Source: JBBPYC01 sp038200275
GTDB taxonomy: Bacteria > Pseudomonadota > Gammaproteobacteria > Burkholderiales > Burkholderiaceae_C
Length of the DNA stretch: 64,000 bases
Assembly (NCBI GenBank): GCA_038200275.1
Contig: JBBPYC010000012.1
Span: 12,109-76,108 of the forward strand
Direction: 5' to 3'
Below are positions 18,120 to 27,069 of the stretch, piece by piece. The notes under the pieces are model-generated. The model ran no database searches. It had not been told where the DNA came from and saw only the letters and a list, made by a program, of their open reading frames with translations. Each line of letters starts with the position of its first letter. The stretch's first letter is position 1. The position numbers and the translations under genes were made by a program.

Positions 18120-19124
18120 ATGTTCGGCCGCACTCGACCTATTCATCTGATTGGCGCAGCAGCATTCATCGCGCTGATGGCGGTGCTGCCGCTGCTGTTC
18201 GGTACCAGTTATCTGGTCGGGGTGCTCACGGTGAGCGTGATCTACGGTATCTGGGCCGTGACGTGGGACTTTATGTCGGGCCTGACCGGCCGGGAGAACT
18301 TCGGCCACAGTTTGTTCATCGGCGTCGGCGCCTACACAGCCGGTTTCATGAACACCACTTACGGGTTGAACGGCTGGTGGAGCTTGCCGGCTTCAATGGT
18401 GACGGCATCCCTATTTGCGCTGCTTCTCGGACTGCCGACCTTGCGGCTGAAAGGCCCCTACTTCGCGCTGGCGATGCTGTCGGCTTCGGTCATCATGCAG
18501 CGGCTGATGCTGATCTTCTGGGAGTACACGGGCGGGGAAGAAGGCATCAACGGGCTGGAGCCGCTGATCCGCTCGCAATTGGGTTTTTACTATTTCGCGT
18601 TGGCGGTGTTGGTGGTGATCACGGGCGGGCTGCTCGCGCTTGCGCACTCGCACTGGGGGCTGATCCTGCGCGCAATCCGCGGCGATGAGGCGACCTGCCA
18701 AGCTGCCGGTATCAACATCACGTTCTACAAGATTGCCTCGCTTGTGATTAGTGGTGCTCTAGCGGGCCTCGGGGGTGCGATGTATGCGCATTACCAACTG
18801 CAGGTCAGCCCGCAACTGTTCGCAGTGGTCACATCGATCACGATCATCACGATGGTCTATGTCGGCGGCATGGGCACCGTGTACGGGCCGGCAGGCGGCG
18901 CGATTCTGTTGGTCCTGCTGACCGAACTGCTTCGTGACTTCGGAGAATGGCGCCTCATGATCTACAGCTGCACGTTGATCCTGATCCTGTTCTTCTTGCC
19001 AAACGGCTTGATCGCACCGATCTGGCGGCGCATCAGCGGAAGCGGCCTAAGGGCGCAGACCAGCACTCCCATGGACGCGTTGCGCGCAACAGCCAGACCG
19101 GCCGCAAGCAAGGCAGGCCGATGA
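18120..19124 (+). CDS. Branched-chain-type ABC transporter permease (LivM-like)
   Basis: A 334-residue inner-membrane permease pairing with the LivH-like protein. Family features are GRENFGHSLFIGVGAYT near residue 60, LPTLRLKGPYFALAML around 105, RAIRGDEATCQAAGIN in the coupling loop, and YVGGMGTVYGPAGGA towards the end. The ATG at 18120 follows AAAGGA; an earlier in-frame codon overlaps the previous gene and is less likely. The C-terminal 25 residues are polar and variable. Its stop overlaps the start of the ATPase gene (ATGA at 19121). Confidence 0.93.
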   Translation: MFGRTRPIHLIGAAAFIALMAVLPLLFGTSYLVGVLTVSVIYGIWAVTWDFMSGLTGRENFGHSLFIGVGAYTAGFMNTTYGLNGWWSLPASMVTASLFALLLGLPTLRLKGPYFALAMLSASVIMQRLMLIFWEYTGGEEGINGLEPLIRSQLGFYYFALAVLVVITGGLLALAHSHWGLILRAIRGDEATCQAAGINITFYKIASLVISGALAGLGGAMYAHYQLQVSPQLFAVVTSITIITMVYVGGMGTVYGPAGGAILLVLLTELLRDFGEWRLMIYSCTLILILFFLPNGLIAPIWRRISGSGLRAQTSTPMDALRATARPAASKAGR

Positions 19125-19885
19125 CCGCCCTGCTCGAAGTCGGGAATCTGAACAAGCACTTCGGCGGCTTGCACGCGGTGAAGGATGTGTCGTTCAAGGT
19201 TGAGCGCGGCGAGTTCGTCGGCATCCTCGGGCCGAACGGTGCCGGCAAGACCACCTTGTACAACCTGCTGACCGGCTTCATTGCGCCAGACGCCGGCGCC
19301 AGTATCGTGTTCGAAGGCCGCTCGATCCTGGGTGTGGCGCCTTACAAGGTTGCCGCGCTCGGCATCTCACGCACGTTCCAGTTGTGCCGGCCCTTCGTCG
19401 GCATGAGCGTGCTGGAGAACGTGATCGTCGGCGCGCTCGGCACCAAGCGTGCGGACACGCGCGATCTCGATGTGCAGGCCGCGACGTTGCTGCGGCGGGT
19501 CGGCCTCGCGGGTAAGGAACAGATTCCGGTCGAAGTGCTGTCGTACGGCGACCAGCGACGGCTGGAGATTGCCCGCGCACTGGCCGCCAAACCGGCATTG
19601 CTGCTGCTCGACGAGCCGTTCGCGGGCCTAGGCAGCGGCGAGATCGAGGATCTGTCAGTGCTGCTGCGCCAAGTGCACGCAGACGAAGGCCTGACGATCC
19701 TGCTGATCGAACACAAGCTGAGGGAATTCATGCGGCTGGTCGGCCGCGTGATCGCGCTCGACTTCGGTGAAGTCATCGCACGCGGCACGCCGGACGAGAT
19801 CGTGCAGCACCCGGCCGTGATCGAGGCTTACATCGGCCGCGGCAACGAAGCCGACGCCATCGGGGAGCCCGTGGATGTTGCTTGA
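19121..19885 (+). CDS. Branched-chain-type ABC transporter ATPase (LivG-like)
   Basis: A 254-residue ATP-binding subunit. Walker A is GPNGAGKT near residue 38, followed by the LivG-characteristic TLYNLLTGFIAPDAG. The signature motif is LSYGDQRRLEIARAL, with SYGDQ in place of SGGQ as is common in LivG proteins. Walker B is LLLLDEPFAGLG and the switch His is in LIEHKL. The start ATG overlaps the permease stop, and the last bases overlap the next ATPase gene, indicating translational coupling. Confidence 0.94.
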   Translation: MTALLEVGNLNKHFGGLHAVKDVSFKVERGEFVGILGPNGAGKTTLYNLLTGFIAPDAGASIVFEGRSILGVAPYKVAALGISRTFQLCRPFVGMSVLENVIVGALGTKRADTRDLDVQAATLLRRVGLAGKEQIPVEVLSYGDQRRLEIARALAAKPALLLLDEPFAGLGSGEIEDLSVLLRQVHADEGLTILLIEHKLREFMRLVGRVIALDFGEVIARGTPDEIVQHPAVIEAYIGRGNEADAIGEPVDVA

Positions 19886-20582
19886 ACTGCGCAAATTGTC
19901 GGTCTCCTACGGCAAGGCGGTCGCGCTCGAAGACGTGACGCTGCACATTGCCGCTGGCGAATTCGTCGCAGTACTGGGGCCGAACGGGGCAGGCAAAAGC
20001 ACGTTGCTCAAAGCGATTTCCCGCGCACAGCCCTCGACCGGCGTGCTCGAGTTCAAAGGCGAATCGCTGCAAAGGTTGCCGGCGCACGTCGTGGTCGGCA
20101 AGGGCATTTGCCATTGTCCTGAAGGACGCCGACTGTTCCCTGAGCTCACCGTGCTCAAGAACCTGATGCTAGGCGCCTATCTGCGGCGCAATCCTGTGGA
20201 GGTGCAAGCCGATCTGAAGCGCGTCTACGAACTGTTTCCGATCCTCGAAGAACGCGCGCCGCAGATCGTCAGCACCTTGTCGGGCGGCCAGCAGCAGATG
20301 GTCGCCATCGGCCGCGCGCTGATGGGCAAGCCCGCGTTGTTGCTGCTCGACGAGCCCTCGGTCGGCATTGCGCACCGCCTCAAGATGGAGATCTTCGGCG
20401 CGATCAAGCGCATTCAGCAAGCCGGCACCGCGATCCTGATGGCCGAGCAGGACGCACAGTCCGCACTGCGCATCGCAGACCGCGTCTATGTGCTGGAGCA
20501 CGGCCAGGTCGGCCGGGTAGGCACTGCGGCGGAGCTCGGCTCGGATGACTACATCCGGCAGGCATACCTGGGCGTTGGCTAG
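19875..20582 (+). CDS. Branched-chain-type ABC transporter ATPase (LivF-like)
   Basis: A 235-residue ATP-binding subunit. Walker A is GPNGAGKST, the LivF-type segment CPEGRRLFPELTVLKNL follows the Q-loop, the signature motif is LSGGQQQMVAIGRAL, and Walker B is LLLLDEPSVGIA. The start at 19875 overlaps the preceding gene by 11 bp. It is the last gene of the five-gene importer; the next gene is convergent, with a 39-bp gap. Confidence 0.94.
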   Translation: MLLELRKLSVSYGKAVALEDVTLHIAAGEFVAVLGPNGAGKSTLLKAISRAQPSTGVLEFKGESLQRLPAHVVVGKGICHCPEGRRLFPELTVLKNLMLGAYLRRNPVEVQADLKRVYELFPILEERAPQIVSTLSGGQQQMVAIGRALMGKPALLLLDEPSVGIAHRLKMEIFGAIKRIQQAGTAILMAEQDAQSALRIADRVYVLEHGQVGRVGTAAELGSDDYIRQAYLGVG

Positions 20583-20621
20583 CTGACTGCTCTCTCCAAC
20601 CTGCGGATCTGGCGAATCCGC

Positions 20622-21681
20622 TCAGCCCGCGTCGCTGCCGACTCCCCACCCGCTCAACACGAGCTTGCCGATCATCCGCCCCGTGCCGATCTGCTGCAGC
20701 GCAGCGGCCAGATTGGCCGAATTCAGTCTTCCCCCATCGACCTGCAGGGTGCTGCGTAGCACACCGGCATCGACCAGCGGGGCAACGTCGGCCAGGATAC
20801 CGCTCTGCCGCGCCACGTCCGGCGTCTGAAACAAGCTGCGTGTGAATACCCCCTCCGAGTGAAAGGCGATGCTTTTCGGCCGCAACAGATTCATCGGCAG
20901 ATCGGCGGACGCTTCGACCAGCGCGCACATCTGCGCATGCGGCGCTGCGATCTCGGCCAGTTGCGTAAATGTCGGGGCCAGATCGGTCAGGCAGACGATC
21001 GTGTCGACCTGCGACAGCCCCAAGTCTTTGAGCTGGGGCAGCAACAGCACAGCGTGATCGATGACGTGGTGAGCGCCCATGTCGAGGCAATACGCGTGTG
21101 ATTCGGCTCGGGAAGCCGTGGCGACTACCGTGTTCAAGGTGAGCGCCGAAGCGAGCTGGATCGCCATCGACCCGACACCGCCTGCGCCGCCGAGCACCAG
21201 CAACGTGCCGTCATGCGATGGGTGGGTTGCATGGCTTGCATCGGGCACGAGCCGGATGCGCTCGAACAGCGCCTCCCACGCAGCAAGGCTTGCAGCCGGC
21301 AGTGCAGCCGCTCCGGCAAACGACAGGCTGGCCGGTGGGTGCGCAGCGAGCCGATGGTCCACCCGATGCAACTCGGCAAACGCACCAGGGCGCTTGATGC
21401 TGCCGGCGTAGTACACCCGATCGCCAGGCTGAAAGCCCGTAACGGCCGGCCCGACCGCGTCCACCACACCGGCCGCATCCCAGCCGAGCACACGGGGTGT
21501 GCCGTCGGCCGACGCTTTGGCGCCGCCTCCGCAGGTCGATCGGGTTGACCGCGACGGCCTCAGCCCGCACCAGCAGGTCGTAGGGCAAGCACGTGGGTGC
21601 TGGCAGATCGACGTCGATCAGCAACGGCGCACCGCCCGCCGCGTCCCGCGCACCGCCGGGGTCGACCACGATGGCCTTCAT
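20622..21681 (-). pseudogene. Zinc-type alcohol dehydrogenase/quinone oxidoreductase family, single frameshift
   Basis: Two overlapping frames together encode one full-length medium-chain dehydrogenase. The start (MKAIVVDPGGARD, then AEAVAVNPIDLR) reads from ATG 21681. Near 21521-21532 the frame shifts to GAKASADGTPRVLGWDAAG and continues to the end at 20622. The second part has the NADPH motif VLGGAGGVGSMAIQLAS and family landmarks PGDRVYYAGSI and PAASLAAWEALFERI. No catalytic-zinc ligands are seen, as expected for this non-zinc or zinc-optional subgroup. The start overlaps the stop of the CoA-transferase gene, so it belongs to that operon. One indel could be a sequencing error or a recent mutation. 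Confidence 0.8.
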
Positions 21682-22922
21682 GCGGACGAGTCCTCGTTGC
21701 AGCGTGTCGCACCACTGGCTTCGAGCGCCTGAATCTGCTGCTGCGTGTAGCCGGTCTCGGCCAGCACCTGCCGGCTGTGCTGGCCGAGCCGAGGCGCGGG
21801 TTGCTGTTCGGTTGCAGCGGGCGTGGCAGACAGCTTGACCGGCACGCCGAGTTCGCGAATCGCGCCTTCGCTCGGATGCGTTACGGTGCGGATCATGCCG
21901 GTCGCCTGCAGGTGTTCGTCATCAATCAGGCTGTCCAGATCGTGCAGCGGCATGCACGGGATGTCGGCTTCGCGCAGCAGCGCCTGCCACGCCGCGTTGT
22001 CGCGTGTGCGTAGCGCTTCAGCCACCAGCGCATACAGATCGTTGATGTGCTCGGTCCGCGCGCCGATGCTTGCGAAGCGGGGATCGTCGGTGAACAACCG
22101 TTCGCGGCCGATCAGACGCAGGAATGTTTCCCATTGCCGATCGCTGTAGATCAGCACGCACAGATAACCGTCCTGCGTTTGATATGGGCGCCGCTCGGTC
22201 ACCAGCAGCCGCGGATAGCCGGCCTCGCCCAGCGCGGGCAGAAACGTCTCACCAGCCATGTGGTCCGACAACACATACTGCGCCATCGTCTCGAACATCG
22301 GCACTTCGATCTGCTGGCCTCGCCCGGTACGCGCACGCGCCACCACCGCTGCCAAGATGGCGTTGGCCGCCATCAGGCCGACGGTGCGGTCGGCCAACGT
22401 CAGCGGCACATAGCGCGGCTCGCCGCCAGAGGCACGACGCATCAGGCTGGGCACGGCCGCCGCACCCTGAATCAGGTCGTCGTACGCCGGCTTGCCAGCG
22501 TAGGGGCCGGCCTCGCCGTAACCGTACAGCCCGGCATAAATCAGCCGCGGATTGGCCGCATCGAGCTGCTCGTAGCGGATGCCGAGCCGCTGCATCGCCT
22601 GCGGGCGGATGTTGTAGACCACCACGTCGGCTGCAGCGGCCAGCCGGTGAAACGCTTCCAGTCCGGCCGCCTGCTTCAGATCGAGCACCAGGCTGCGTTT
22701 GTTGCGGTTCACATGCAGAAAAATCGCGCCCATGCCGGGGTTGCGCATCGGCCCGATGCCCCGCACGGTGTCCCCCGTGGGCGGCTCGACCTTGATCACG
22801 TCAGCGCCCATGTCGGCGAGCAATTGGGTCGCATACGGGCCCATCAGTACGGTGGTCAGGTCGACCACGCGCAGACCTTGCAACGCGCCGCCGGCGGGGG
22901 CGGTCGACACCGATTCAGTCAT
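21678..22922 (-). CDS. CaiB/BaiF family CoA-transferase (type III)
   Basis: A 414-residue family III CoA-transferase that moves CoA between carboxylic acids. The conserved N-terminal region reads LQGLRVVDLTTVLMGPYATQ, then LLADMGADVIKVEPPTGD, then FLHVNRNKRSLVLDLK. The segment AYDDLIQGAAAVPSLM contains the Asp expected near residue 170 as the nucleophile. The ATG at 22922 overlaps the end of the hydratase gene by eight bases, and the stop overlaps the dehydrogenase start, so translation is probably coupled. The acid donor and acceptor are not evident. Confidence 0.92.
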   Translation of the reverse strand: MTESVSTAPAGGALQGLRVVDLTTVLMGPYATQLLADMGADVIKVEPPTGDTVRGIGPMRNPGMGAIFLHVNRNKRSLVLDLKQAAGLEAFHRLAAAADVVVYNIRPQAMQRLGIRYEQLDAANPRLIYAGLYGYGEAGPYAGKPAYDDLIQGAAAVPSLMRRASGGEPRYVPLTLADRTVGLMAANAILAAVVARARTGRGQQIEVPMFETMAQYVLSDHMAGETFLPALGEAGYPRLLVTERRPYQTQDGYLCVLIYSDRQWETFLRLIGRERLFTDDPRFASIGARTEHINDLYALVAEALRTRDNAAWQALLREADIPCMPLHDLDSLIDDEHLQATGMIRTVTHPSEGAIRELGVPVKLSATPAATEQQPAPRLGQHSRQVLAETGYTQQQIQALEASGATRCNEDSSA

Positions 22923-23712
22923 CCTTGAAGTCGGGCTGGCGTTTCTCGACGAACGCATTGATCGCCTCCAGATGCTGCGGGCTCTTGTGGGCGATCACCT
23001 GCAGCCCGGCCGACATCTGCAACAGCGACTCGATGCGCATGTGCTGGCCTTCGCGCATCAGCCGCTTGGTCATGCGCAGCACATTGCCGGGGTTGCGCGC
23101 AATGCGCTGCGCAAGTTCATTGGCGGCCGGCAGCAGCTGGTCGGGTGCCACCACACGGGAGACCAGCCCGCAGCGCAGCGCCTCCTGGGCCGCAACCGGA
23201 TCGCCTGTGAACGCCATTTCCATCGCCTTGGCCATGCCAACGGCGCGCGGCAACAGCCAGGCGCCGCCGTCGCCAGGGATCAGGCCGACGCGGATAAAGC
23301 TTTCCGCAAAGCTTGCCGACTCGGACGCGATACGCAAATCGCACATGCAGGTCAGGTCGCAACCCGCGCCGACGGCCGCGCCGTTCACGGCGGCTATGGT
23401 GGGCACCTCCAGGTTGTAGACCGCATTCGTAAGCCGCTGGATGCCCAGCAGATACCACTGGCGAATCGCGGTTGGCGACATTGAGTCGTCGCAGAACTTG
23501 CGCATGTCCTTCACGTTGCCGCCGGAGGAGAACACGGTGCCGGCGCCTGTCAGGATCACCGCGCGCACCGACAGATCGGCGCCGATCCGCTCACAGGCCG
23601 CAACGAACTCGTCCACCGCGCTGTTGCCGGTCAACGCGTTGCGCACCTCAGGCTGGTTCATCGTCAACGTGACGACCGGGCCGGCTTGTTCATACAGCAG
23701 AAAGTCGCTCAT
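22915..23712 (-). CDS. Enoyl-CoA hydratase/isomerase (PaaG-like active site)
   Basis: A 265-residue crotonase-superfamily protein. The oxyanion-hole regions are TGAGTVFSSGGNVKDM and AAVNGAAVGAGCDLT. At the two positions where enoyl-CoA hydratase has catalytic Glu, this protein has Asp (GAGCDLTCMCD) and a hydrophobic residue (SFIRVGLIPGDGGAW). A further Asp follows in IPGDGGAW, as in PaaG-type isomerases and ring-opening relatives. The reaction may therefore be isomerisation rather than hydration. The ATG at 23712 gives the usual N-terminus. It lies 34 bp after an acyl-CoA dehydrogenase gene and overlaps the CoA-transferase. Confidence 0.9.
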   Translation of the reverse strand: MSDFLLYEQAGPVVTLTMNQPEVRNALTGNSAVDEFVAACERIGADLSVRAVILTGAGTVFSSGGNVKDMRKFCDDSMSPTAIRQWYLLGIQRLTNAVYNLEVPTIAAVNGAAVGAGCDLTCMCDLRIASESASFAESFIRVGLIPGDGGAWLLPRAVGMAKAMEMAFTGDPVAAQEALRCGLVSRVVAPDQLLPAANELAQRIARNPGNVLRMTKRLMREGQHMRIESLLQMSAGLQVIAHKSPQHLEAINAFVEKRQPDFKDD

Positions 23713-23746
23713 CAAGAAAAACCTTCGAGTTCGAGAAATGGAATCG

Positions 23747-24769
23747 TCAAGCGGGTTCGACCGGCGCGAGCGCATCGAGCACGAAGTCGAGTGCGCCGCC
23801 ACCCCCGGGCCGGTCCAGCAGCGCAGTACCGATACGCCGGTGCCAGAACGTCTCGGCACCGAAATCCAGCCGCCATTCGTGCAGCCGGCGCGTCCACAGA
23901 TGCAACGGATATTCGGCCGTGATGCCCATCGCGCCGTGCACGGCGTGCGCAACGGCCGCCACACGTGGTACGGCGGCGCTGGTGCTTGCTTTGGCCAGCG
24001 CAGCATGCAATGCCGTAGACGATTGGGGCAATCCGGCCTGCGCGCCCATTTCAGCGGCCAGCATCGCGGCTTGAGCCAGCTCGGCAATCTCGCTTATGTT
24101 CTGCTGCACTGCCTGGAACTTGCCGATCGAGCGGCCGAACTGGACTCGTTCGTTCGCGTAAGCCACCGTCATATCAAGCACTTTGTCGAGCGCGCCAGCC
24201 AGCATGGCAGCCCAGAGCACCGCGCCGGTTTCGTGGCATGGTAGCCCGTCGCCCAGCTCGATCGCCCCATCACCGGGCCAAGCGGACCAGTACAGGTGCG
24301 CTTGCAGACTGCCATGCACGCCGATGTCACGCCGCACCGCAGCGTCGATCGGCAGAAGCCAAGCCGTATCGCCACGCTGCACCACCACCCAGTCCGCCAC
24401 ACGGCCGAACGGCACCGCGCGGGCGGTCAGCGTGCCATCGGCTTCAACCAGCGGTGCAGCAGCCAACGCGATCGGACTCGCAGGCGCCGAAACACCGCGT
24501 GCGGCCAGCAGCACACGCGCCCAGCAGGTTGCAGCCAGCGGCAGCGGCAGCGCGTGGCGGCCAGCGGCCACCAGCAGCGGAAACACGCCGTGCAGCTGCA
24601 GTCCCACACCGCCTGCGTCTTCCGGCACCAGCGCATCGCAGAAACCAGCCTCGTCAATCTGGCGCCACAGCGCGGCGGTATCGCCGCCGCGCTCGATTTC
24701 CAGCACGGCTGCAGGTGTCGCGACGTCAGCGAAAAGTTTGTCGGCCGATTCGGCCAGCATGTCATTCAT
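23747..24769 (-). CDS. Acyl-CoA dehydrogenase, small divergent subunit (PimD-like)
   Basis: A 340-residue member of the acyl-CoA dehydrogenase fold, shorter and more divergent than standard enzymes. The C-terminal domain is recognisable from YANERVQFGRSIGKFQAVQQN and HAVHGAMGITAEYPLHLWTRR. The middle domain lacks the TEPxAGSD motif. It lies 19 bp downstream of a full-sized dehydrogenase gene. Such small-large pairs are known as heteromeric enzymes (PimC/PimD for dicarboxylic acyl-CoAs, and the steroid-degrading pairs of actinobacteria). A partner role is likely. Confidence 0.87.
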   Translation of the reverse strand: MNDMLAESADKLFADVATPAAVLEIERGGDTAALWRQIDEAGFCDALVPEDAGGVGLQLHGVFPLLVAAGRHALPLPLAATCWARVLLAARGVSAPASPIALAAAPLVEADGTLTARAVPFGRVADWVVVQRGDTAWLLPIDAAVRRDIGVHGSLQAHLYWSAWPGDGAIELGDGLPCHETGAVLWAAMLAGALDKVLDMTVAYANERVQFGRSIGKFQAVQQNISEIAELAQAAMLAAEMGAQAGLPQSSTALHAALAKASTSAAVPRVAAVAHAVHGAMGITAEYPLHLWTRRLHEWRLDFGAETFWHRRIGTALLDRPGGGGALDFVLDALAPVEPA

Positions 24770-24788
24770 GGATCGGCTTGCTCCAGTT

Positions 24789-25967
24789 TCAGCGCATGCC
24801 CAAACCACGCGCGATCATGCCGCGCAGGATTTCTCGGGTGCCACCGCGTAGCGAGTAGGTTGGTGCGATCTGGCTGACGTAGGACAGCGTGCGCAGCAGT
24901 TCGTCGCTGGCCTCGGTCGGGCTCTCTTCGCTGCCAAGTGCATCGGCCAGCCAGGCCGGAATGTCTTGCTCCAGCTGCGTGCCCAGATCCTTTACCAGCG
25001 CTGCTTCGACCAACGGACTCTGGCCGGCAGCAAGCTGCGCCGTCAGCGAAACCGACATCGAACGCAGCACGGCAAGTTCGGTCACGACCCGGCCAGCCAG
25101 CGCGACCTCGGCTGGGCTTTGTTCGACCTCAGCCGCACGCCGGGCCCGCAGATACGCCAACCACGCATCGAACAGCACGATGCTCGAATAGATGCGCTCC
25201 GGCCCGCTGCGCTCGAACGCAAGCTCCGCGTTCACCTGCTTCCAACCTGCGCCCTCTGCACCGATCAACGCATCATCATCCAGCTGCACATCGTCAAAGA
25301 ACACCTCATTGAAATGTGCATCGCCGGTCAAGTCTTCGATCGAGCGAACGCTGATGCCGGGCAGCGACAGATCGACGATGAACTGCGACAGCCCCTGCTG
25401 CCGGTCCTCTGGCGTGCCCGACGTGCGCACCAGCGCGATCATGTAGTGCGAGCGGTGCGCGTTGGTCGTCCAGACTTTTTGGCCGTTCAACCGCCAACCG
25501 TTGCCGTCTGCAGAACGTGTCGCCCGCGTACGCACGCTGGCCAGATCAGACCCGGCTTGCGGCTCGCTCATACCAATGCAGAAAAACGCATCGCCGCTAC
25601 AGATGCGCGGCAAATACTTGGCCTGCTGCCGTGCATTGCCGAACTTCAGGATCAATGGCCCGCTTTGCCGATCTGCGATCCAGTGCGCAGATACTGGCGC
25701 GCCGGCGCTGAGCATTTCTTCCACCAGCACGTAACGGCTGTAGGCGTCCAGGCCGGCGCCACCCACCGCTTTCGGCAGCGTGAGCCCGACCCAGCCTTCG
25801 GCAGCCATCGCGCGGCTGAAGTCGGCATCGAAGCCCATCCAGGAGCGTGCGCGCCGGTTGATCGCAAGACCTTCCATGTGCTCATTCAGGAAGGCGCGTA
25901 CCCGAGGTCGCAACGCCTGTGCGTGTGACGGCAGTTGCTGCAGAGTCATCGGCTGTAGACCGGTCAT
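24789..25967 (-). CDS. Acyl-CoA dehydrogenase, large subunit (PimC-like)
   Basis: A 392-residue flavoenzyme with the FAD/substrate loop CIGMSEPQAGSDLASVRTRA, then NGQKVWTTNAHRSHYMIAL and FFDDVQLDDDALIG. A helix-G Glu is available in AFERSGPERIYSS, which fits the long-chain/isovaleryl-type catalytic base. The C-terminus (YSLRGGTREILRGMIARGLGM) has RGGTREI in place of YEGTSEI. The ATG at 25967 has AAGGAG eight bases upstream. It is the first gene of the run with its small partner, the hydratase, the CoA-transferase and the dehydrogenase, and lies directly after the TRAP importer genes. Confidence 0.92.
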   Translation of the reverse strand: MTGLQPMTLQQLPSHAQALRPRVRAFLNEHMEGLAINRRARSWMGFDADFSRAMAAEGWVGLTLPKAVGGAGLDAYSRYVLVEEMLSAGAPVSAHWIADRQSGPLILKFGNARQQAKYLPRICSGDAFFCIGMSEPQAGSDLASVRTRATRSADGNGWRLNGQKVWTTNAHRSHYMIALVRTSGTPEDRQQGLSQFIVDLSLPGISVRSIEDLTGDAHFNEVFFDDVQLDDDALIGAEGAGWKQVNAELAFERSGPERIYSSIVLFDAWLAYLRARRAAEVEQSPAEVALAGRVVTELAVLRSMSVSLTAQLAAGQSPLVEAALVKDLGTQLEQDIPAWLADALGSEESPTEASDELLRTLSYVSQIAPTYSLRGGTREILRGMIARGLGMR

Positions 25968-26000
25968 CGACGAGGCTCCTTCCGTGTGGGTTCGATCAAT

Positions 26001-27023
26001 TTACTTGAGGCCAGCGCGAAATGCATTGAGCACCTCAGTGCCCGCCTTGCCGCGCCGGTCCAAGTTGCTGGCCCAGTCTTTCGCAACCGTGTCCATGGTT
26101 TTTTCCAGCGTGGCCTTATCGGCGGTGGACAGCGTGATGGTCTGCAGGCCAGCCTGTTTCGATTTCTCTATGTCGCGCGCTTCGTCCAAATCCACTTTTG
26201 CGCAGGCGGTGCGCACGAACTCTTCGCCCATCGTCGTCAGTTCCTGCTGAACCGGCTTGGCCAGCGCATCCCATTTTTTCTGGTTGATCACGTAGTTGAC
26301 GACGAAGCTGCCGAAGTTCTCACCCGCTGTGCCGTACTTTGCGACCGTATGCAGTTCATACGGCGGCAGGCTGTTGAACGGGAACAGCATGCCGTCGATG
26401 GTGCCGCGCGACAGCGCCTCGTAAACATCCGGCGTCGGGATCTGGATCGGCACTGTGTCAAGCTTTTTCAACGCGAGCTCCTTGGCCGATCCCGACGTGC
26501 GGATCTTGCGTCCCTCCAAGTCCTTCAAGGTCTTGAACGGCTTCTGCGTGAAGAGCTGGTACGGCGGCAGCACCAACGTGAACAGCAGCCGCACGCCGTT
26601 GGGCTCGAACTCCTTCTTGTCGATCATGCCGCCGGGCTTGGCCAAGTTCCAATAGGCGAGCGTTCCTTTGCAGGCGCCGTTGTAGTCAAGCGGCAGCTCC
26701 GCCACCACCGACAGTGGCATCTTGTCGGTCACGAACGCCGGTGCGACGTAGCCGATATCGACCAGCCCGCTTTGCACGAGCGCGAGCATGTCCTTGGACT
26801 TGCCCAATTGCTCGGCCGGGTAGTACTCAAACTCGACGCCGAGCTTCTTTTCCTTGAAGCGCTCCATCAGCGGCTTGATGGTGTATTCCGGCACGTAGCG
26901 GCCAATTGGAAAAGAGTCCGCGATCTTGAGCTTGATGTCCTGCGCCAGCGCGGGCTGCAGACCAACGAGGGCAGCTGCTGCAGCCATAAACGTCAGCGTT
27001 ACGTTGCGCTTTCGATGGGTCAT
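26001..27023 (-). CDS. TRAP transporter substrate-binding protein (DctP family)
   Basis: A 340-residue periplasmic receptor with a signal peptide ending at ALAQ. Family regions are IKLKIADSFPIGRYV, EYYPAEQLGKSKDMLALVQ and DLEGRKIRTSGSAKELAL; the last contains the Arg that binds the ligand carboxylate in DctP proteins. The ATG at 27023 has AGGAGA upstream. With the two membrane proteins upstream it makes a complete TRAP importer driven by the ion gradient. It lies beside a CoA-ester catabolic operon, so a carboxylate ligand is likely. Confidence 0.93.
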   Translation of the reverse strand: MTHRKRNVTLTFMAAAAALVGLQPALAQDIKLKIADSFPIGRYVPEYTIKPLMERFKEKKLGVEFEYYPAEQLGKSKDMLALVQSGLVDIGYVAPAFVTDKMPLSVVAELPLDYNGACKGTLAYWNLAKPGGMIDKKEFEPNGVRLLFTLVLPPYQLFTQKPFKTLKDLEGRKIRTSGSAKELALKKLDTVPIQIPTPDVYEALSRGTIDGMLFPFNSLPPYELHTVAKYGTAGENFGSFVVNYVINQKKWDALAKPVQQELTTMGEEFVRTACAKVDLDEARDIEKSKQAGLQTITLSTADKATLEKTMDTVAKDWASNLDRRGKAGTEVLNAFRAGLK

Positions 27024-27069
27024 GAGTGTCTCCTTTGGTGGTCGTTGTGGGAAAAGCATACGCCGCCGC

